A DNA stretch of 64,000 nt from Verrucomicrobia bacterium S94. Lineage in GTDB: Bacteria > Verrucomicrobiota > Kiritimatiellia > Kiritimatiellales > Pontiellaceae. A program made the translations under genes and the position numbers. Location of the stretch: contig CP036201.1 of the NCBI GenBank assembly GCA_004299845.1, positions 1,488,001-1,552,000 of the forward strand. The letters run 5' to 3'. Below, piece by piece: positions 28,436 through 38,394 of the stretch. Below the pieces are notes generated by a model. It saw only the letters and a program-made list of their open reading frames with translations. It made no database searches and was not told where the DNA came from. Positions within the stretch are counted from its first letter, which is position 1. Each line of letters starts with the position of its first letter.

Positions 28436-30115
28436 CTACTTGTTATCGCCGGGGCGCAGCTCAAGCAGTTTCCCATATTCAACAATACCCTGTTCCCTGA
28501 TCCAGGCATTGCATTTTTTCTCCAGCATCGCCACGATTTCCGGCCGGACATCCGCAAGATTGTTCTGTTCCGACGGATCGTTTTCAAGATCGTAGAGTTC
28601 ATATGCAATACCAGGCACATCACGGGTCATGGTGAACCAGCCCGGCTCAATCAGCAGTTTCCATCGGCCCTGCCAGATAACACTCTGCTGTCCCTTGTCA
28701 TTAAAGAACAGATACTCAGCAGGCTTACGTTTTTTACCTTCCAGCACCGGCAGCATGCTGCGACTGGGCAGTTTTTCCGTTTTCCTGCCCCGGAAGGTTT
28801 CCGGATATTCCGTTCCGGCAAGCTCCAGACAGGTCGGCAGAATATCCGCCACCCAGACCTGTTCATGAGAAATGGTTCCCGGTTTAATTCGGCCCGGCCA
28901 TGAGGCAATGAAGTGCGTTTTACATCCCCCTTCCCACAACAGGGCTTTAACCCCCCGATACGGCGTATTGAACATGCTGTCCAGATGCGCCGCATTCCCG
29001 TTATCGGAAAAATAGAGAATCAGCGTGTTGTTCAGCTCGCCCTTTTCCTTCAGCGATTCAACCAGACGCCCTACATTTTCATCCACCTTTTCAATCATCG
29101 CCGCATGAATGGCCATCTGCAGACGGAATTCGTCTTCCTTTTTCGGATCATACCAGGCTTTTTTATATTCGATATCCGGCGGACAGAGCTTCTGCGCTTT
29201 CAAACCTTCAGCACGGGCGGCTTCAACCGCACGGATATCCTCATACTTTTTGAGATATTTCTGCACCAGTTCCTCCGGAGCCTGGAGCGGTTTGTGCGGA
29301 GCCCGATAGGCCACATACAGGAAAAAAGGTTCCTTATCTTTACCGGATGCATCCGAAATCATTTCAATCGCCCTATCCGTTACCCCATCGGTGTCATACC
29401 ACGCCTTTCCGGTTTTTCCATGATTCACCGTATAAGGCAGATCTTTGCGTTTGGAAAAGCAGTGCATCGTGTATTCCCGGTCATAATTCAGTTTGGCAAT
29501 TTCATTACCTTCCATGATCACATGATGCTGACCCGGCACATAAAAGAGATTATCCTGAGCTCCGTAGAGACCGAAATATTCATCAAACCCACGCTGAAGC
29601 GGGAGTCCGAGGAAATCCTGTTCAATCTCCTCCTCAGTCAATTCCCAGCCTTCATGGTACTGTTTCCAGACTTCCTGCCGCTGCGGTTTCAGCTTCATCA
29701 GACTTCCGCCCAAATGCCACTTACCGGACATCAGCGTACGGTAACCGGCCTCTTTCAGCAGCTCAGGAAGCAGCGGCGTATCATACGGAAGCCGACCTCG
29801 ATGTGCCGGATACGGCATTTCGCGAACCCAGTCACCCACCACACCGCCGCCGAAACCGACTTTGGCGCAATCCAGCCCGGAAAGCAGCGAAGCACGCGTC
29901 GGACTGCAGCGGCCATTCGTATAAAAATTACTCAGCCGAATACCTGAATCAGCCAGCTTATCGATATTCGGCGTATCAATTTCACTACCGAAACATCCCA
30001 GATCCGTGTACCCCGAATCATCGGTCATGATCACCACGATATTCGGACGCGTATCCGAAGCAAGTACACTCCAGCTGATTGCCAGAGATAACGTCATTAA
30101 CAGGCCGGTTTTCAT
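28436..30115 (-). CDS. secreted S1-family sulfatase
   Basis: A 559-residue sulfatase with a signal peptide ending about residue 19-20. The first metal site is [16 protein letters not shown], the formylglycine motif is CSPTR within [14 protein letters not shown], and further metal-site sequence is [10 protein letters not shown]. Relative to the two sulfatases at 4.7-7.6 kb it has a longer middle section ([21 protein letters not shown]) and so probably belongs to another S1 subfamily. AAGGAGTGA precedes the start. It lies between the secreted GH117 and secreted GH29 genes, consistent with desulfation before glycosidase action. The 278 bases upstream (30116-30393) contain no gene and may hold a promoter; no maturase is encoded nearby. 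Confidence 0.93.
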   Translation of the reverse strand: MKTGLLMTLSLAISWSVLASDTRPNIVVIMTDDSGYTDLGCFGSEIDTPNIDKLADSGIRLSNFYTNGRCSPTRASLLSGLDCAKVGFGGGVVGDWVREMPYPAHRGRLPYDTPLLPELLKEAGYRTLMSGKWHLGGSLMKLKPQRQEVWKQYHEGWELTEEEIEQDFLGLPLQRGFDEYFGLYGAQDNLFYVPGQHHVIMEGNEIAKLNYDREYTMHCFSKRKDLPYTVNHGKTGKAWYDTDGVTDRAIEMISDASGKDKEPFFLYVAYRAPHKPLQAPEELVQKYLKKYEDIRAVEAARAEGLKAQKLCPPDIEYKKAWYDPKKEDEFRLQMAIHAAMIEKVDENVGRLVESLKEKGELNNTLILYFSDNGNAAHLDSMFNTPYRGVKALLWEGGCKTHFIASWPGRIKPGTISHEQVWVADILPTCLELAGTEYPETFRGRKTEKLPSRSMLPVLEGKKRKPAEYLFFNDKGQQSVIWQGRWKLLIEPGWFTMTRDVPGIAYELYDLENDPSEQNNLADVRPEIVAMLEKKCNAWIREQGIVEYGKLLELRPGDNK

Positions 30116-30393
30116 CCCATCACTCCTTTAATTAAATTTCTTTCGGTTCCATTCGAAATGATTCACAAATGCGGGACACATTCAATGAGCCCATCATCCA
30201 ACTTGACAGAACTCCATTCATTTGTACTACCCTGAATGGTCCGGTTCCGGAATTTATGCATCGCTCATCATCCGGGTTCCGATGCTTCCGACACGAACGG
30301 TTTATTCGAAGCTGAAAAGATAATCATTTCAGACCGCGTCGTCCCCTGTTCCATAGGCCAGTTTCCGGCCGGCCTGTCCAGATTCCTCCCGGA

Positions 30394-31689
30394 CTAATTC
30401 CGGCTTTCCCCGGACAATATCCGGCGGTTCTCTGTTTCAATTCTTTCACGCTGCCGTCCGGATAGCCCATGCTTGTAATGATATTCCGGACTGTATCTCA
30501 GAAAATGACCTTTCATCTCCGGATCATGCACATCCCGGCTCAGGTCGCAGTCGAAACGCACCAGAATGGAATGATTTTTACCCTCCCCCACACCCACATG
30601 GGTAAAATGGGAAATCCCCCACGTAATACCTCGACCGTCCTTTGTGTCGGAAAAAGCATCCGGCACAAACGGTCCGGCCGCCACCGGCATCATTTCCACA
30701 TGTGCAACCACCTTAAAATTCACCCAATCCTCTGCATACTGAATGGTATTCCGTTCCATACCATCTTTAATCACCAGCGCGGCAACCCCTTCCTTAAAGG
30801 GAAACAGCGTCGTTTCATGCCCCGAATTAATCACCGGATTCAGCGGATGTTTTTTAAACGGTCCCAGTGGATGCTCTGCAATCGCCAGCCCCTGCATGCG
30901 TACTTTGGATGGGGAAAACTCCGGACGCTTATCGAAATCGCTTTTGTAATACAGATAAATTTTCCCGTCATGCACCAGCGGATAGGGGTCGTGAATGGAA
31001 AACTGATCCCACTCGCCTTCTCCTCCGTTCGGAATCACCACCCTGCCATACGGTGTCCAGGGTCCATCCGGCGAATCGGCCCAGGATACCGCGACCGGGC
31101 AGAAATCGCCACGGGTTCCACTCGCCTCCATAAAAGCCTGATAATAAAGATAATATTTTCCTTCCCATTCGAGAATATCGGTCGTCGTAACTGACCGCCA
31201 GCCGGGTTGCGGTTTCGGCGGCCGCGGCACAGCTACCCCCTGCTCCTCCCAGACAAAACCATCCTCCGAAACGGCATAATAAATATCCGCCAGATCCCAG
31301 TCAGCCGACGGAATAACATCCGTGGCCTCCCGGGCCCGCGCCATGCCCACAGGTCTGTGACCCGTTGCGCGGCGCGTATACCAGACATAGTATTTTCCAT
31401 TGGCAAAAATCACCTTGGACGGATCGCGTCGGGATACTGTCCCGTCGCCGCCGTTGTAATCAAAGCCCTTCAGCTCGGTATATCTGAACTGAGAATAGAG
31501 CTCCTGCGCTTCCGGACGGAATCCTCCGTATTCATCATAAGCCCGTTCCACAGCCGCACTTAGCGGCCGTTCCGGCTTTTCCTCCGGAATAAGAAAAGGA
31601 AAAGCGTTCATCTGATCTGCAGCCTTCGTCACGAAACCTGCCGCCAGAAACAGCAGCAATAATCCAGTATCATTTTTTAAAGTCATCAT
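30394..31689 (-). CDS. secreted glycoside hydrolase family 117 (3,6-anhydro-alpha-L-galactosidase-like)
   Basis: A 431-residue five-bladed beta-propeller enzyme with an N-terminal signal segment (GLLLLFLAAGFVTKA). Family features are SRRDPSKVIFANGKYYVWYT, DLADIYYAVSEDGFVWEEQG, TTTDILEWEGKYYLYYQ, the SIHDPYP segment and the NSGHET motif, where Asp and His residues line the active site. GH117 enzymes cleave the alpha-1,3 bond at the non-reducing end of neoagaro-oligosaccharides and release 3,6-anhydro-L-galactose, which points to agar or porphyran as target. GAGGACTGA precedes the start. A paralog without signal peptide is at 35862. The family call rests on motif recognition; GH43-like alternatives are less likely. 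Confidence 0.82.
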   Translation of the reverse strand: MMTLKNDTGLLLLFLAAGFVTKAADQMNAFPFLIPEEKPERPLSAAVERAYDEYGGFRPEAQELYSQFRYTELKGFDYNGGDGTVSRRDPSKVIFANGKYYVWYTRRATGHRPVGMARAREATDVIPSADWDLADIYYAVSEDGFVWEEQGVAVPRPPKPQPGWRSVTTTDILEWEGKYYLYYQAFMEASGTRGDFCPVAVSWADSPDGPWTPYGRVVIPNGGEGEWDQFSIHDPYPLVHDGKIYLYYKSDFDKRPEFSPSKVRMQGLAIAEHPLGPFKKHPLNPVINSGHETTLFPFKEGVAALVIKDGMERNTIQYAEDWVNFKVVAHVEMMPVAAGPFVPDAFSDTKDGRGITWGISHFTHVGVGEGKNHSILVRFDCDLSRDVHDPEMKGHFLRYSPEYHYKHGLSGRQRERIETENRRILSGESRN

Positions 31690-31788
31690 TCAGTCCTCAT
31701 ATGTTCCTGTCCGGAAGAATTGCGCTCTGTTTATACGTCCGGGATGAACTCCCGGACCGAATGAAAACGGCACAGCCCCCGATACTTT

Positions 31789-33707
31789 CTAATCAGGACG
31801 AATGTCAGCACTGAATTCAAACACCTGCATGGCCAAACTTGACACATGTCCTCCATCATCAGGAAAGATCAATTCGACCGTGTTATTCTTTTCCAGCAGC
31901 GCATACTTAACCGGAATTTCCACAACACCGAAAAACTGACCGCGGGTCGCCTGATCATAGCCCCGCCAATCGGTCGGAACCTCAACCGACGTTCCGTTCA
32001 CCCGAACGACCGGATGAAGCGAACGCCCGTGTTTCCGGCCCATACCCACGCGCAAAACCGCCTCACCGAATGCTGAAGCCCGCCTCACGCCCTCAATCCT
32101 GAAACGGATCGGCTCATCAGCCTTTATCGGCTGCAAATAGGTCGTTGCGTAATATTTCTTTTCCACAGAAACTTCATTCGTTTTCAGCGGAGCCCGATAA
32201 GAGAATTTCAACATCGCAGTTGCAGAGGCCCCAACGTGATCCGTTCCAGCGAAGCGCGTTCAAATTCATCAATAACCGGCTCAAGATTTTCATCCGCATG
32301 CGCATGCTTAACCTCGACTCTCAGCAGATCTTCGGAAGCCCCCGGCATACTGAGTTCCACCGTTTGCGGTCCCGTATGGTCCAGACTGCTGACAACCACA
32401 AACACATCTGCACCGTTCACATAGGCATCAACCTGAATATCCGGATCAGAGGCGATAGTATCAACACGCGTCCCCTTGACCCCTTTCCACAACTCCCAGA
32501 AATTAAGACGCGGTGTATAGGCCCAGGGACCGTCATTATCCTTCGGGCGACCTTTCAGTTCATCCACATCATACAAAAGCCGTTTCGGATACGGATACCC
32601 GTCTTTACGCCCCCACTCCGCTTTCAGAACCATAAAGGGGATAGCCTGGATAATCCGGTCCGGACGTTCCAGCAACTGCATCAGGATGGTGTTGTAGGAT
32701 CGGGTGCAGCGCCATGCCTCGTCCGGACTGTAGGGAAATCCGTTGCCCACACGCAGACATCCGTATTCCGAAATATTGAGCGGTTTCACCTCACCCAGTT
32801 TAAGGAAACTGTAGTGCTCCACCATATCCAGAATGGCTTCCACATTGCTTCCGCTGCGGTAGATACTGTTCAGCGGATCTTTGTTTTTGAGCGGATTGTC
32901 ATAGAGATGCAGCGAAAAGAAATCCATATTCCCGCCGGCAATATCAATAAACTGCCGCCAGTTTTTATCCCAGTGTCCAAAATCATGATCTTCAAACCCC
33001 GGATGGGCAGCAGTATATCCGCCGATCAGAATATCAGGATGCGACCGCTTAACACGCTCTGCCACCTTGTTGTGAAATTCGGAAATTTCCGCATAGGTTG
33101 TGTTATGCTCACGGGCATGAACAAAGGGTTCATTCACCACTTCAAGCATCGCCGGTTTCGGCGGACCGTCCGTTCCTCCGCTACCGGTAAAATGCGTCAG
33201 ATACTGCTCATAAAAATCGGCCAGCGCATCATAACTTCCAATCGCAAATCCATTCGCGTTTGTACTGCCGTCCGGAAACATTTTCGGCTGACCGCCGATG
33301 GTCATTTTTCTGCTGCGGTACTCCAGCGCATGTACCGCAGTGTTCTGCGCATACCGCTTCCGCTCCCGCTTTCCGAGCTGCTCAATACAGGCATGATCAC
33401 ACCAGCCCGGTTTATCCGGATCCTCCGTAGTCCACGACAGCGCCTCCGGCAAAGCCCCGCAGTCGCGCCCCAGATAAACATCGTATTCATTCAGAAACGT
33501 TTCCCGCTGTTCCTCGGAATCCCAGTCATGCTCGGTCGCCCGCGCATGCAGTACCATCCACTTTTCACGATCGAAAGCATCCACCCCGCCGACAGAATGT
33601 CGGACATTCAGGTTGACCGTCACCGAAACCGACTGTTCTTCCGCCATCCCGTTTTGATTCACCGTAATAACCGCCGCAAAAAGACCGATCCACTTCATCT
33701 TCATCAT
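31789..33707 (-). CDS. secreted glycoside hydrolase family 86 (beta-agarase/porphyranase-like; one-base frameshift)
   Basis: An endo-acting enzyme with signal segment IGLFAAVITVNQNGMA. The barrel carries acid/base Glu193 in VVNEP and nucleophile Glu314 in ISEYG, matching the neighbouring GH86 paralog. As given, the catalytic frame ends at 32208 and the C-terminal beta domain (YATTYLQPIKADEPIRF...) is a separate 141-codon frame from 32214 to 31789. Adding one G to the run at 32229-32232 joins them through GASATAMLKFSY, parallel to the paralog's PEASAVIECRF, and gives 639 residues against 631. The ATG at 33707 follows GGAGTTA. GH86 cleaves internal beta-1,4 bonds of agarose or porphyran; which one cannot be told by eye. 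Confidence 0.8.
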
Positions 33708-33720
33708 TAACTCCGTATTT

Positions 33721-33936
33721 TTATTTAACATGCAGCAGATTCCGCCCCTCAGTAATAACCGCTTCCTTAAACAGATTTAATGCAACCTCATTCCCCCATT
33801 CTTCCGGAGTCCGGACTCTGGCGACTTCATGCCGGACATTCTCCCGGATTTCCACAGTGGCCGGTTTCCCGTTCCCCGAACCGTCGGGCGAGAGAGCAAG
33901 CATCCCGGCCGATAGTAAAACCCGTATAATCGTCAT
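33721..33936 (-). CDS. small exported protein of unknown function
   Basis: About 71 residues, starting at the ATG at 33936 behind GGGGGAA. It has a short hydrophobic N-terminus (TIIRVLLSAGMLALS) like a signal peptide and a charged remainder with VEIRENVRHEVARV and EEWGNEVALNLFKEAV. It sits between the two GH86 genes, 25 bases after one stop and 13 bases before the next start. Its middle (ENVRHEV) vaguely recalls the NVRHSVGG segment at the mature N-terminus of GH86, so it could be the remnant of a third copy, or a genuine small accessory protein. No family recognised. Confidence 0.45.
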   Translation of the reverse strand: MTIIRVLLSAGMLALSPDGSGNGKPATVEIRENVRHEVARVRTPEEWGNEVALNLFKEAVITEGRNLLHVK

Positions 33937-33961
33937 GATTCCCCCGGTCACTTCCGGCCGT

Positions 33962-35857
33962 TCAGTCCGGCATCACCGTCTTCAGCGTCACACTGCTGAT
34001 TCGACCGCCACTATCCGGGAACATGATTTCCACACTATTGTTCTTTTTGATCAGTTCAACGGGAACCGGAATTTCAAGCAGACCGAAAAAGGCCGGACGC
34101 GTCGGCTGGTCACTGCCGCTGTAATTATCCGGAACCTCCAGCGCGGTTCCGTTGAAAACGACTTCAGGCCAACGGGAACGATCCGGTTCTCTCCCGAATC
34201 CGACACGCAGCACGGCCTCACCCGACGATAGCGGCTGAACCTCATTCAGCGCAAACTGAACCGGGCGCCCGCCTGTAATCGGTCGGTTATAATCCGACGC
34301 ATAAAATTTGTATTCCTCAACCGTTTCAGTAATGGCAATGGATTCGGCAAACCTGCACTCAATAACAGCACTGGCCTCCGGCTTTAAGGTGAACGACTTC
34401 AATTCCTTCTTAACCGTTTTCTCCTCCAGTACCGGACCGTCCGCCACGCGGTACAGATGCTTAATCCGTGCGGATGTCATGTTGCAGGAAAGATTCAGAT
34501 CAACCGTCTCCTCCACCGGATTCAGATTACTCAGAATCACATAGGCTTTTTTTCCATCCACATAGCTGTCGAGCAGCACATCGGGATTATCGGAAGCTGT
34601 CTTCACCCGCGTTCCGTTCACATCCGACCACAGCTCATAAAACAGCACCAGATCGGTGAAGATCCAGTCCTCGCCGAACCGGCCCGGACGTTCTTTCCTC
34701 TGATGCATCAGACGGCGGTTATACGGCACCCCGTTTTTTCGGCCCCATTCCGCCTTGGCGGTAATGAAAGGAATCGATTTAAGAATCAGATTCGGTCGAT
34801 CCAGAAACTGCAGTGTCAACGGCGTTGCCGCCTTAAGGAAATGCCAGTCGCGCAACGCGGTCCAGGCCCGGTTTTCCAGTTTATGATCCCGTCCGCCGTA
34901 TTCCGAAATGATAAACGGCTTAACCTCCCCCAGCCGGATCAGACTGTACTGTTCGATCATATCCAGCGTAGCTTCCAGGCGGGACCCTTTATAATCATCA
35001 CGCCCGCGATCCCCCCGGTTATTGAAATCATAGAAATGAAGCGAATAAAAATCCATCTGCTCGCCACAGGTATCGATAAACAGCTTCATCCGCTCATTCC
35101 ACCGTGCGAAATCCCGTTCTTCAAATATCGGAAACGCCATCGTCGGACCGCCGATTAAAACCTCGGAATCAAACCGGCGAATTGCCTTCACCGCGCCGTT
35201 ATGAAATTCGAAAATGGATTTTGCGCTACGGGTATCCCCGCGACGACCGTCGATAAAATGATACAGCGGTTCATTCAGAATTTCGATAAACCTGGGACGC
35301 GACTGTCCCGCCGTCGGAGGCTCACCCGGGTTCCGGTAAAATTCCTGCAGAAAACGACCCATATATTCGCCGACAGCGTCGGCACCGCCCAGCTCCCAAT
35401 CCGTTTTCTCTTCCCCGGGACTCGGCAGAAACGCATGGGGCTGTCCGCCGATCATAACATCGTTAACAGCGTCATATTTATGCAGATAGGCTTTGTGACT
35501 TCCATAGATGATTTTACGATGAATCCGCCCTGCGTTTTTCAGATATTCCGGATCCACATAACCCGGCCGGTCCGGGTCTTCCGGAGCCTGCCGCAGATAT
35601 TCAATCATTGTTCCGTTATCGCGGCCGAAAGAAACATTCAGATCCGAGACCAGTATATCCAGCAGTTCATCCTCACCCACCCAGTCAGGTTCCGAGAGAT
35701 GTGAATGTGCATTGATATACTTATGGCGATCAAAGGATGAAATCCCGCCCACTGAATATTTCATATTAAGCTGAATATCGACGGTCGTTCGGGCGTGGCT
35801 CATCAGCCCCATAAACAGCACACTCAGAACAACGTTTTTTTCACTGATTATTTTCAT
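33962..35857 (-). CDS. secreted glycoside hydrolase family 86 (beta-agarase/porphyranase-like)
   Basis: A 631-residue endo-enzyme. The start is placed at the ATG at 35857, which has AAGGATAA upstream and opens a signal peptide (VVLSVLFMGLMSHA); the in-frame extension upstream lies in the preceding GH117 gene. The mature N-terminus has MKYSVGGISSFDR and then SFGRDNG. The catalytic Glu pair is about residue 196 (EILNEP) and about residue 319 (IISEYGG), followed by a TAKAEWGRKNG segment shared with the paralog and a C-terminal beta-sandwich with GEAVLRVGFGR. It is a diverged tandem paralog of the GH86 gene at 31789; two versions may act on differently sulfated stretches of agar/porphyran. Confidence 0.83.
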   Translation of the reverse strand: MKIISEKNVVLSVLFMGLMSHARTTVDIQLNMKYSVGGISSFDRHKYINAHSHLSEPDWVGEDELLDILVSDLNVSFGRDNGTMIEYLRQAPEDPDRPGYVDPEYLKNAGRIHRKIIYGSHKAYLHKYDAVNDVMIGGQPHAFLPSPGEEKTDWELGGADAVGEYMGRFLQEFYRNPGEPPTAGQSRPRFIEILNEPLYHFIDGRRGDTRSAKSIFEFHNGAVKAIRRFDSEVLIGGPTMAFPIFEERDFARWNERMKLFIDTCGEQMDFYSLHFYDFNNRGDRGRDDYKGSRLEATLDMIEQYSLIRLGEVKPFIISEYGGRDHKLENRAWTALRDWHFLKAATPLTLQFLDRPNLILKSIPFITAKAEWGRKNGVPYNRRLMHQRKERPGRFGEDWIFTDLVLFYELWSDVNGTRVKTASDNPDVLLDSYVDGKKAYVILSNLNPVEETVDLNLSCNMTSARIKHLYRVADGPVLEEKTVKKELKSFTLKPEASAVIECRFAESIAITETVEEYKFYASDYNRPITGGRPVQFALNEVQPLSSGEAVLRVGFGREPDRSRWPEVVFNGTALEVPDNYSGSDQPTRPAFFGLLEIPVPVELIKKNNSVEIMFPDSGGRISSVTLKTVMPD

Positions 35858-35861
35858 GCGG

Positions 35862-36992
35862 TTATCCTTTAAGAGGTTCATACGTACTGGAGGTGAAAAT
35901 CCGCTCATGCTGATGCCCGTCGAACCGGCGGATATACTGATCATTGCTGTTCATATATTCATGCGTCAGCCCCCATTCGAAAATTTTGAAAGGGATCGCT
36001 GAATCATCATTTTTACGCAGTAGCCCCATGGCATGCGGTGCATTCTGTATATACGCCAGAATTTCAAAATTAATGCCGTCAGGCGCCCACTGAATCGTAT
36101 TGCGCTCCGGTCCGTCGGTGGTAATCAGCGACCCGATACCGCCGTTATAGTGCCAGACCGCCACTTCATGACCGCTATTGGAAATCGGATTGAACGGCGA
36201 TTTTTCATAGGGCCCGAACGGCGAATCAGCCATCGCAACACCGTGCCGGATCTCGCGCCCGCCGAAGTTGATCTCCCAGCCCATCTGTTCCCCTTTATAA
36301 TACAGATGAAACCTGCCGTTATAAACGGTGAGATAGGGATCGTGTACCTTATGGCTGTCGAAATCACCTTTTTTAATCACACTGAACCGGTCGTGCGGAT
36401 CATTCCCCTTCCATATGCCGTTGTCCGCCGGACTCAGAATCGGTTCGGGATGCTTTATCCAGGGGCCATACGGCGATGCAGCCGACGCAATTCCGATCTG
36501 CTCTTTTGCACGCTGGATGTAGGGCGACTTTACCGTCTGGTAAACCAGATAGTAGGTTCCTTCATGGTTTAACACCTCCGGGGTAAACACGGAGCGATCA
36601 TCAAAAGCCCCGGCTTCTCCCCGGCCCACGGCACATTGATCTTCGTTCCACGTAATGCCGTCCTCCGACGTCGCATGCCAGATTTCGGCATAATCCCAGG
36701 GCCACACTTTATCATCGAAATTATCGGTAAAACCGGCACTCGGTCCCTCCGACTTCGTATACCAGACATGATACAGTCCGTTCTCAAACAGGACAGAACT
36801 CGGATCACGCCGCGTGACGCCTTCCTCATAAGCCAGATCCCCCTTCAGGTCACTGACCGAAAAGGTTCCGTACCAGTTGTTGCTGCGCTCCGGCCAGGCC
36901 AGCGCCCGTTTCGAGGCGGCACTTAAACAGTCCGGGTTGGTGATTCCCAGACGTTCCATTTTTTCATCGGTATATTCTGAAGACATAAGCAT
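35862..36992 (-). CDS. cytoplasmic glycoside hydrolase family 117 (3,6-anhydro-alpha-L-galactosidase-like)
   Basis: About 376 residues without a signal peptide, so probably intracellular. It has the same propeller plan as the secreted GH117: [58 protein letters not shown] and [11 protein letters not shown], with the conserved RDPS, HDPY and SGHE sites. It would complete breakdown of imported neoagaro-oligosaccharides by releasing anhydro-L-galactose. The start is ambiguous among GTG 36998, ATG 36992 and ATG 36986, all inside the 3' end of the upstream GH29 gene; 36992 is used. The overlap of about 29 bases and the 4-base gap to the next GH86 gene indicate one operon. Confidence 0.8.
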   Translation of the reverse strand: MLMSSEYTDEKMERLGITNPDCLSAASKRALAWPERSNNWYGTFSVSDLKGDLAYEEGVTRRDPSSVLFENGLYHVWYTKSEGPSAGFTDNFDDKVWPWDYAEIWHATSEDGITWNEDQCAVGRGEAGAFDDRSVFTPEVLNHEGTYYLVYQTVKSPYIQRAKEQIGIASAASPYGPWIKHPEPILSPADNGIWKGNDPHDRFSVIKKGDFDSHKVHDPYLTVYNGRFHLYYKGEQMGWEINFGGREIRHGVAMADSPFGPYEKSPFNPISNSGHEVAVWHYNGGIGSLITTDGPERNTIQWAPDGINFEILAYIQNAPHAMGLLRKNDDSAIPFKIFEWGLTHEYMNSNDQYIRRFDGHQHERIFTSSTYEPLKG

Positions 36993-38394
36993 ACTCACAC
37001 GGTTTATATTCTGGCAGGATAATTTCGAGACCTTCGCCTTCCTGCCCCCACTTCAACGGCCCTTCATGGCCGATCAGTTCAATTTCGGAAATACGGCCGT
37101 TGTAATGATGGCTGCCCAGTGAACGGATCGGCAGCACGCCGGATTCCGGCCAGCCCAGCGCAATCGCATAAAGCTGTCCGCCACGGGTGGTATAACGGAT
37201 GTCACGATCCGTATACCCATCAAACGCCATATCCGCCAGATGCCCCTCCCGGGCTTTTGAAGGTCCTTCACCATAGATGATCCACGGCCGGGTTCTATAG
37301 ATCGCCTCACCATTCAGCTTCAGCCACCGGCCCATATTCTTCAGGCGCTGTTGCTGTTCTTCCGGAATCGTTCCATCCGGGTGAGGAGCAAGATTGAGCA
37401 GCAGACAGCCGTTCTTACTGACAATATCCACAAGATCGCCGATGAGCCGGTTTTCGTCATAGCACTCCAGATCCAGCGCCCAGCTCCATGAAGTTCGCGA
37501 AATCGATGTGTCCGTCAGCCAGGGTTCCGGATAAATCTCCGGCATCCGTGCCCGTTCCAGATCAACGGTACCGACACCCAGCGGAAAATCCGGCCGCTTA
37601 AAGGTCATCACCACCTCCCGGTTCCGCTCTGCCGCATGATTGTAATAATGGGCCAGCATTTTCTGACGGATATTCTCGGAAAGAATCTCCACCCGGTTGT
37701 CAAACCAGAGCAGATCCGGCGAATAACCCTCGACCACTTCCTTCACTTTCTCCAGCCAGACCTGTTCAAATTCAGGACTCGGCATCGGATCACACGACTT
37801 CGTTTGAATGCCTTCAATATGGCGTGCCGTTTTCGGCAGTCGGGGTCCGTACAGCGAGGCATTCACCGGATCTGCACAGTCCGTATTCTCCAGCCAGGTC
37901 GGGAACCAGCCCCACAGCCAGGAATGATGCATACTCACCAGAAACTTCATTCCCCGGTTGCGGACCGCCCGTTCCATTTCGGCCACCACATCGCGGCACG
38001 GCCCCTTTTTCGCGGCGTTCCAGGGATTCACGCTTGAATCCCACATGGAAAAACCATCGGCGTGTTCACCGACCGGTCCGGCAAACTGAGCCCCGGCTTC
38101 CGCAAACAGGTCCGCCCAGGCATCTGCATTGAAATGCTCTCCGGTAAAACGCGGCACAAAATCCTTGTAGCCAAACTGATCCACCGGTCCGTAGGTTTCA
38201 CGATGGAACACATTATTCGGATGTCCCTCTTCATACATGCCGCACCCATACCAGTCCGTATTCCCCGGCGCTCTGGTCGCGGAATAGACCCCCCAGTGTG
38301 TATAGATGCCGAATTTGGCATCATGAAACCATTCCGGACATTGATAGGCCGACAGTGACTCCCAGTCCGGTTTAAAACGTTGATCATTCTTCAT
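36964..38394 (-). CDS. cytoplasmic glycoside hydrolase family 29 (alpha-L-fucosidase-like)
   Basis: About 476 residues, no signal peptide. GH29 features: [19 protein letters not shown], the His-containing [10 protein letters not shown] segment, HHSW, and the probable nucleophile Asp at about residue 232 in LLWFDNR; C-terminal beta domain from about residue 390. The start at 38394 (ATGAAGAATGA) overlaps the stop of the upstream GH2 gene, with GGAATT upstream. Its position among intracellular GH117 and GH2 genes and next to a sugar symporter suggests trimming of imported oligosaccharides. Alpha-L-fucose and alpha-L-galactose are both possible leaving groups; the paralog at 26932 is its exported counterpart. 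Confidence 0.88.
   Translation of the reverse strand: MKNDQRFKPDWESLSAYQCPEWFHDAKFGIYTHWGVYSATRAPGNTDWYGCGMYEEGHPNNVFHRETYGPVDQFGYKDFVPRFTGEHFNADAWADLFAEAGAQFAGPVGEHADGFSMWDSSVNPWNAAKKGPCRDVVAEMERAVRNRGMKFLVSMHHSWLWGWFPTWLENTDCADPVNASLYGPRLPKTARHIEGIQTKSCDPMPSPEFEQVWLEKVKEVVEGYSPDLLWFDNRVEILSENIRQKMLAHYYNHAAERNREVVMTFKRPDFPLGVGTVDLERARMPEIYPEPWLTDTSISRTSWSWALDLECYDENRLIGDLVDIVSKNGCLLLNLAPHPDGTIPEEQQQRLKNMGRWLKLNGEAIYRTRPWIIYGEGPSKAREGHLADMAFDGYTDRDIRYTTRGGQLYAIALGWPESGVLPIRSLGSHHYNGRISEIELIGHEGPLKWGQEGEGLEIILPEYKPCEYAYVFRIYR

Noticed and set aside
11207-32232. Phase variation by slipped-strand mispairing as the cause of the frameshifts
   Set aside because: The runs are only 4-6 bases, too short for typical contingency loci, and five unrelated genes including a lipid hydroxylase would all have to be off at once.
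32145-33710. 521-codon plus-strand open frame opposite the GH86 gene
   Set aside because: It is an antisense shadow; the minus strand carries the catalytic motifs of GH86.
35862-36992. GH43 assignment for the two GH117 candidates
   Set aside because: The RRDPS...VWYT opening, HDPY and NSGHE motifs and the agar-type neighbours fit GH117 better, although the fold is shared and a profile search should confirm it.
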